Source: Albula goreensis
Taxonomy: Eukaryota > Chordata > Actinopteri > Albuliformes > Albulidae
Reading direction: 5' to 3'
DNA length: 64,000 bases
Assembly (NCBI GenBank): GCA_022829145.1
Contig: CM040748.1
Span: 26,544,501 to 26,608,500, forward strand
Shown: one piece after another, positions 62,455 to 64,000 of the stretch
How the letters are laid out: every line of letters starts with the position of its first letter
Position numbering within the stretch: position 1 is the stretch's first letter
Position numbers and translations under genes: made by a program
The notes under the pieces: generated by a model
The model's database searches: none
What the model was told of the DNA's origin: nothing
The model's input: the letters and a program-made list of their open reading frames with translations, nothing else

Positions 62455-64000
62455 CCATTGTTAGTTAAGAGTTCATCATGCAGATGACTGTTAGACAATA
62501 AGAACTGTCAGTGCCAAAGGTCGACATCCACAGAGAGAGGATGTGGTGGCACGCTGCTTCATCTCTCAGTTCATTCATATGATAAATTGAATCAATCCGT
62601 AAAAAGCTGGCATGTAATCTATGGCAGTAATGCAAATCTCTCAACCTCCAACAACAATAACATCCAAAAAGACAAACCCTTCATACTCCTGTAAATCTCA
62701 TCAGTCAGATAAGCTGTAAGGTGTTGTACTTGGTGCATCAAAATTCTAAAAGTGTGAATGTTCCTCTGATGTTCTTAAACAGGCTCAGTTACACATGGAA
62801 CATGACATCCCAGGTCAAGTGTCAATAAGTAATCTAAGAAGGTTGACACTTTGTAGAAGTCAAAGTTATCTCCATCATTAGAATTAGTCTCAATCCACTG
62901 AAAGAGTCAAAGACCAAAATGAACGGAATAGCTCAACTACAAACAACGTTATATAACTGGAGATAAAGAATAAATGCAGCTTTATATTCAGGTTTCATGT
63001 ACTCATTTATGGTGTCCAATGGTTTTTCAAGCAATTTCCAGCTCCCTTTCTGTCAAATTTGAAAGACCTATGAGTACTACAGTGTATTATACTAGGAGTG
63101 TTTCAGACCATCCCTCAATCATAATCTTATCATTTTTAACTGAATGTTAATTTTGATCCAAGATCAGCATAATATAACACAACATGATGTTGTAATTTAT
63201 ACTACATATTTAAGCCACACCTTATCTTTTTCAAATGGAATTAGATTTTATGAACACTGACATTCCACAGAACCTTCCAAACTGCACAACTAAAATGGGC
63301 ATCTTATTTCATGATACCAAAAAGTGTAGTCCACATAGCAGAGTCTACACAGAACCCTGAATTACAGAATCCTGCAGTGTTACTTTTTGTCATAGCCTCT
63401 GATCTTTCAAACACTGATATAATACACATGAGACACCTAGCAGCTACAAAAAACCTGCTCTATAAACCACAGCATGTCCATAAATGCTCAACTTCTAGGG
63501 ATAATACCAAGAAGGACACTGGCTAACTTTGCTGCTGAACTTACTGCTGAAGAGCCTACAGTCTTTGGACTGGGTTTTATTTGGGCAGTTTACCACTGCA
63601 TCAGTTCTTTTAAATTACTGCATACAAATGCTGGTCCCAGTCCAACCAACAGGCTGCCAGAAGATTTCAGCTGGCAGAGAGAGATGTGCCACCACTTGAT
63701 TCTCCAAACGACACTACCTGCTATGTTGTAATGCAAGACCTGTGCAGAAACTGAATGCTGGTATGATAGTGATGACTTAAATGTAATGGTTGACCATTCT
63801 AAATTGGGGATAAAATGGGGGAATGATTTTTTTCTAGGTAGATACCTCAACTACAGGATTGTTTCATTTCCAAGTCATGCATAGAGGTAGGAGTAATTTG
63901 TTGGTCTTACTTTAAGATAGGACAAATAATTACAATACAATAAAATAGGCCTTGATTCCACTTGGGTATGGGTATTTCATGTATATTACACATAGACTAG

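Overview
The window is vertebrate nuclear DNA, most likely from a ray-finned fish. The evidence is spliced genes with GT-AG introns, a conserved neuronal intermediate-filament gene, CA/GT microsatellites, a Tc1/mariner relic, tRNA-derived SINE remnants of the fish V-SINE kind and a CR1-like LINE tail. No bacterial-type operon, CRISPR array, phage or virus was recognised. The species cannot be named from this sequence.

Three genes are supported, and their order and orientation match the human 10q24 block CNNM2-NT5C2-INA. (1) ina (alpha-internexin, type IV neuronal intermediate filament) lies on the minus strand at 15552-18955 in three exons. Exons 2 and 3 are clean. Exon 1 carries about ten small frame-breaking indels although its splice sites, promoter and most conserved residues are intact. 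(2) nt5c2 (cytosolic purine 5'-nucleotidase II) lies on the plus strand with 17 coding exons from 27084 to 43157. Joined, they give 1692 nt, or 563 codons plus stop, with every HAD catalytic residue at the human position. (3) cnnm2 (CBS-pair magnesium-homeostasis membrane protein) lies on the minus strand. Exons 2-8 occupy 59788-52112, including an alternatively used 63-nt cassette exon. The large first exon, which carries the membrane domain, must lie beyond the right edge.

Layout: 1-13.1 kb holds no recognisable protein gene. It has two good plus-strand poly(A) signals near 5 kb, GC-richer patches at 7.4-7.65 and 9.25-9.5 kb, and a diverged duplicated module at 11.8-12.65 kb. From 13.1 to 19.05 kb is ina with its probable 3' UTR and a TATA/CCAAT promoter. 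From 19.05 to 22.2 kb is the spacer between the divergent ina and nt5c2, with a microsatellite and an 85-bp palindrome. From 22.2 to 45.9 kb is nt5c2 with a probable non-coding first exon, large introns 1 and 2, and a 3' UTR of about 2.8 kb. From about 48 to 64 kb is cnnm2, convergent with nt5c2.

The three genes do not form one pathway. INA is a structural axonal protein, NT5C2 dephosphorylates IMP/GMP, and CNNM2 acts in Mg2+ homeostasis. Their association here is conserved synteny. I found no credible sign of an undescribed system. The observations most worth checking are the localized frame damage in ina exon 1, the repeats sitting on cnnm2 splice signals, a GC-AG intron, and two unclassified foldback elements.
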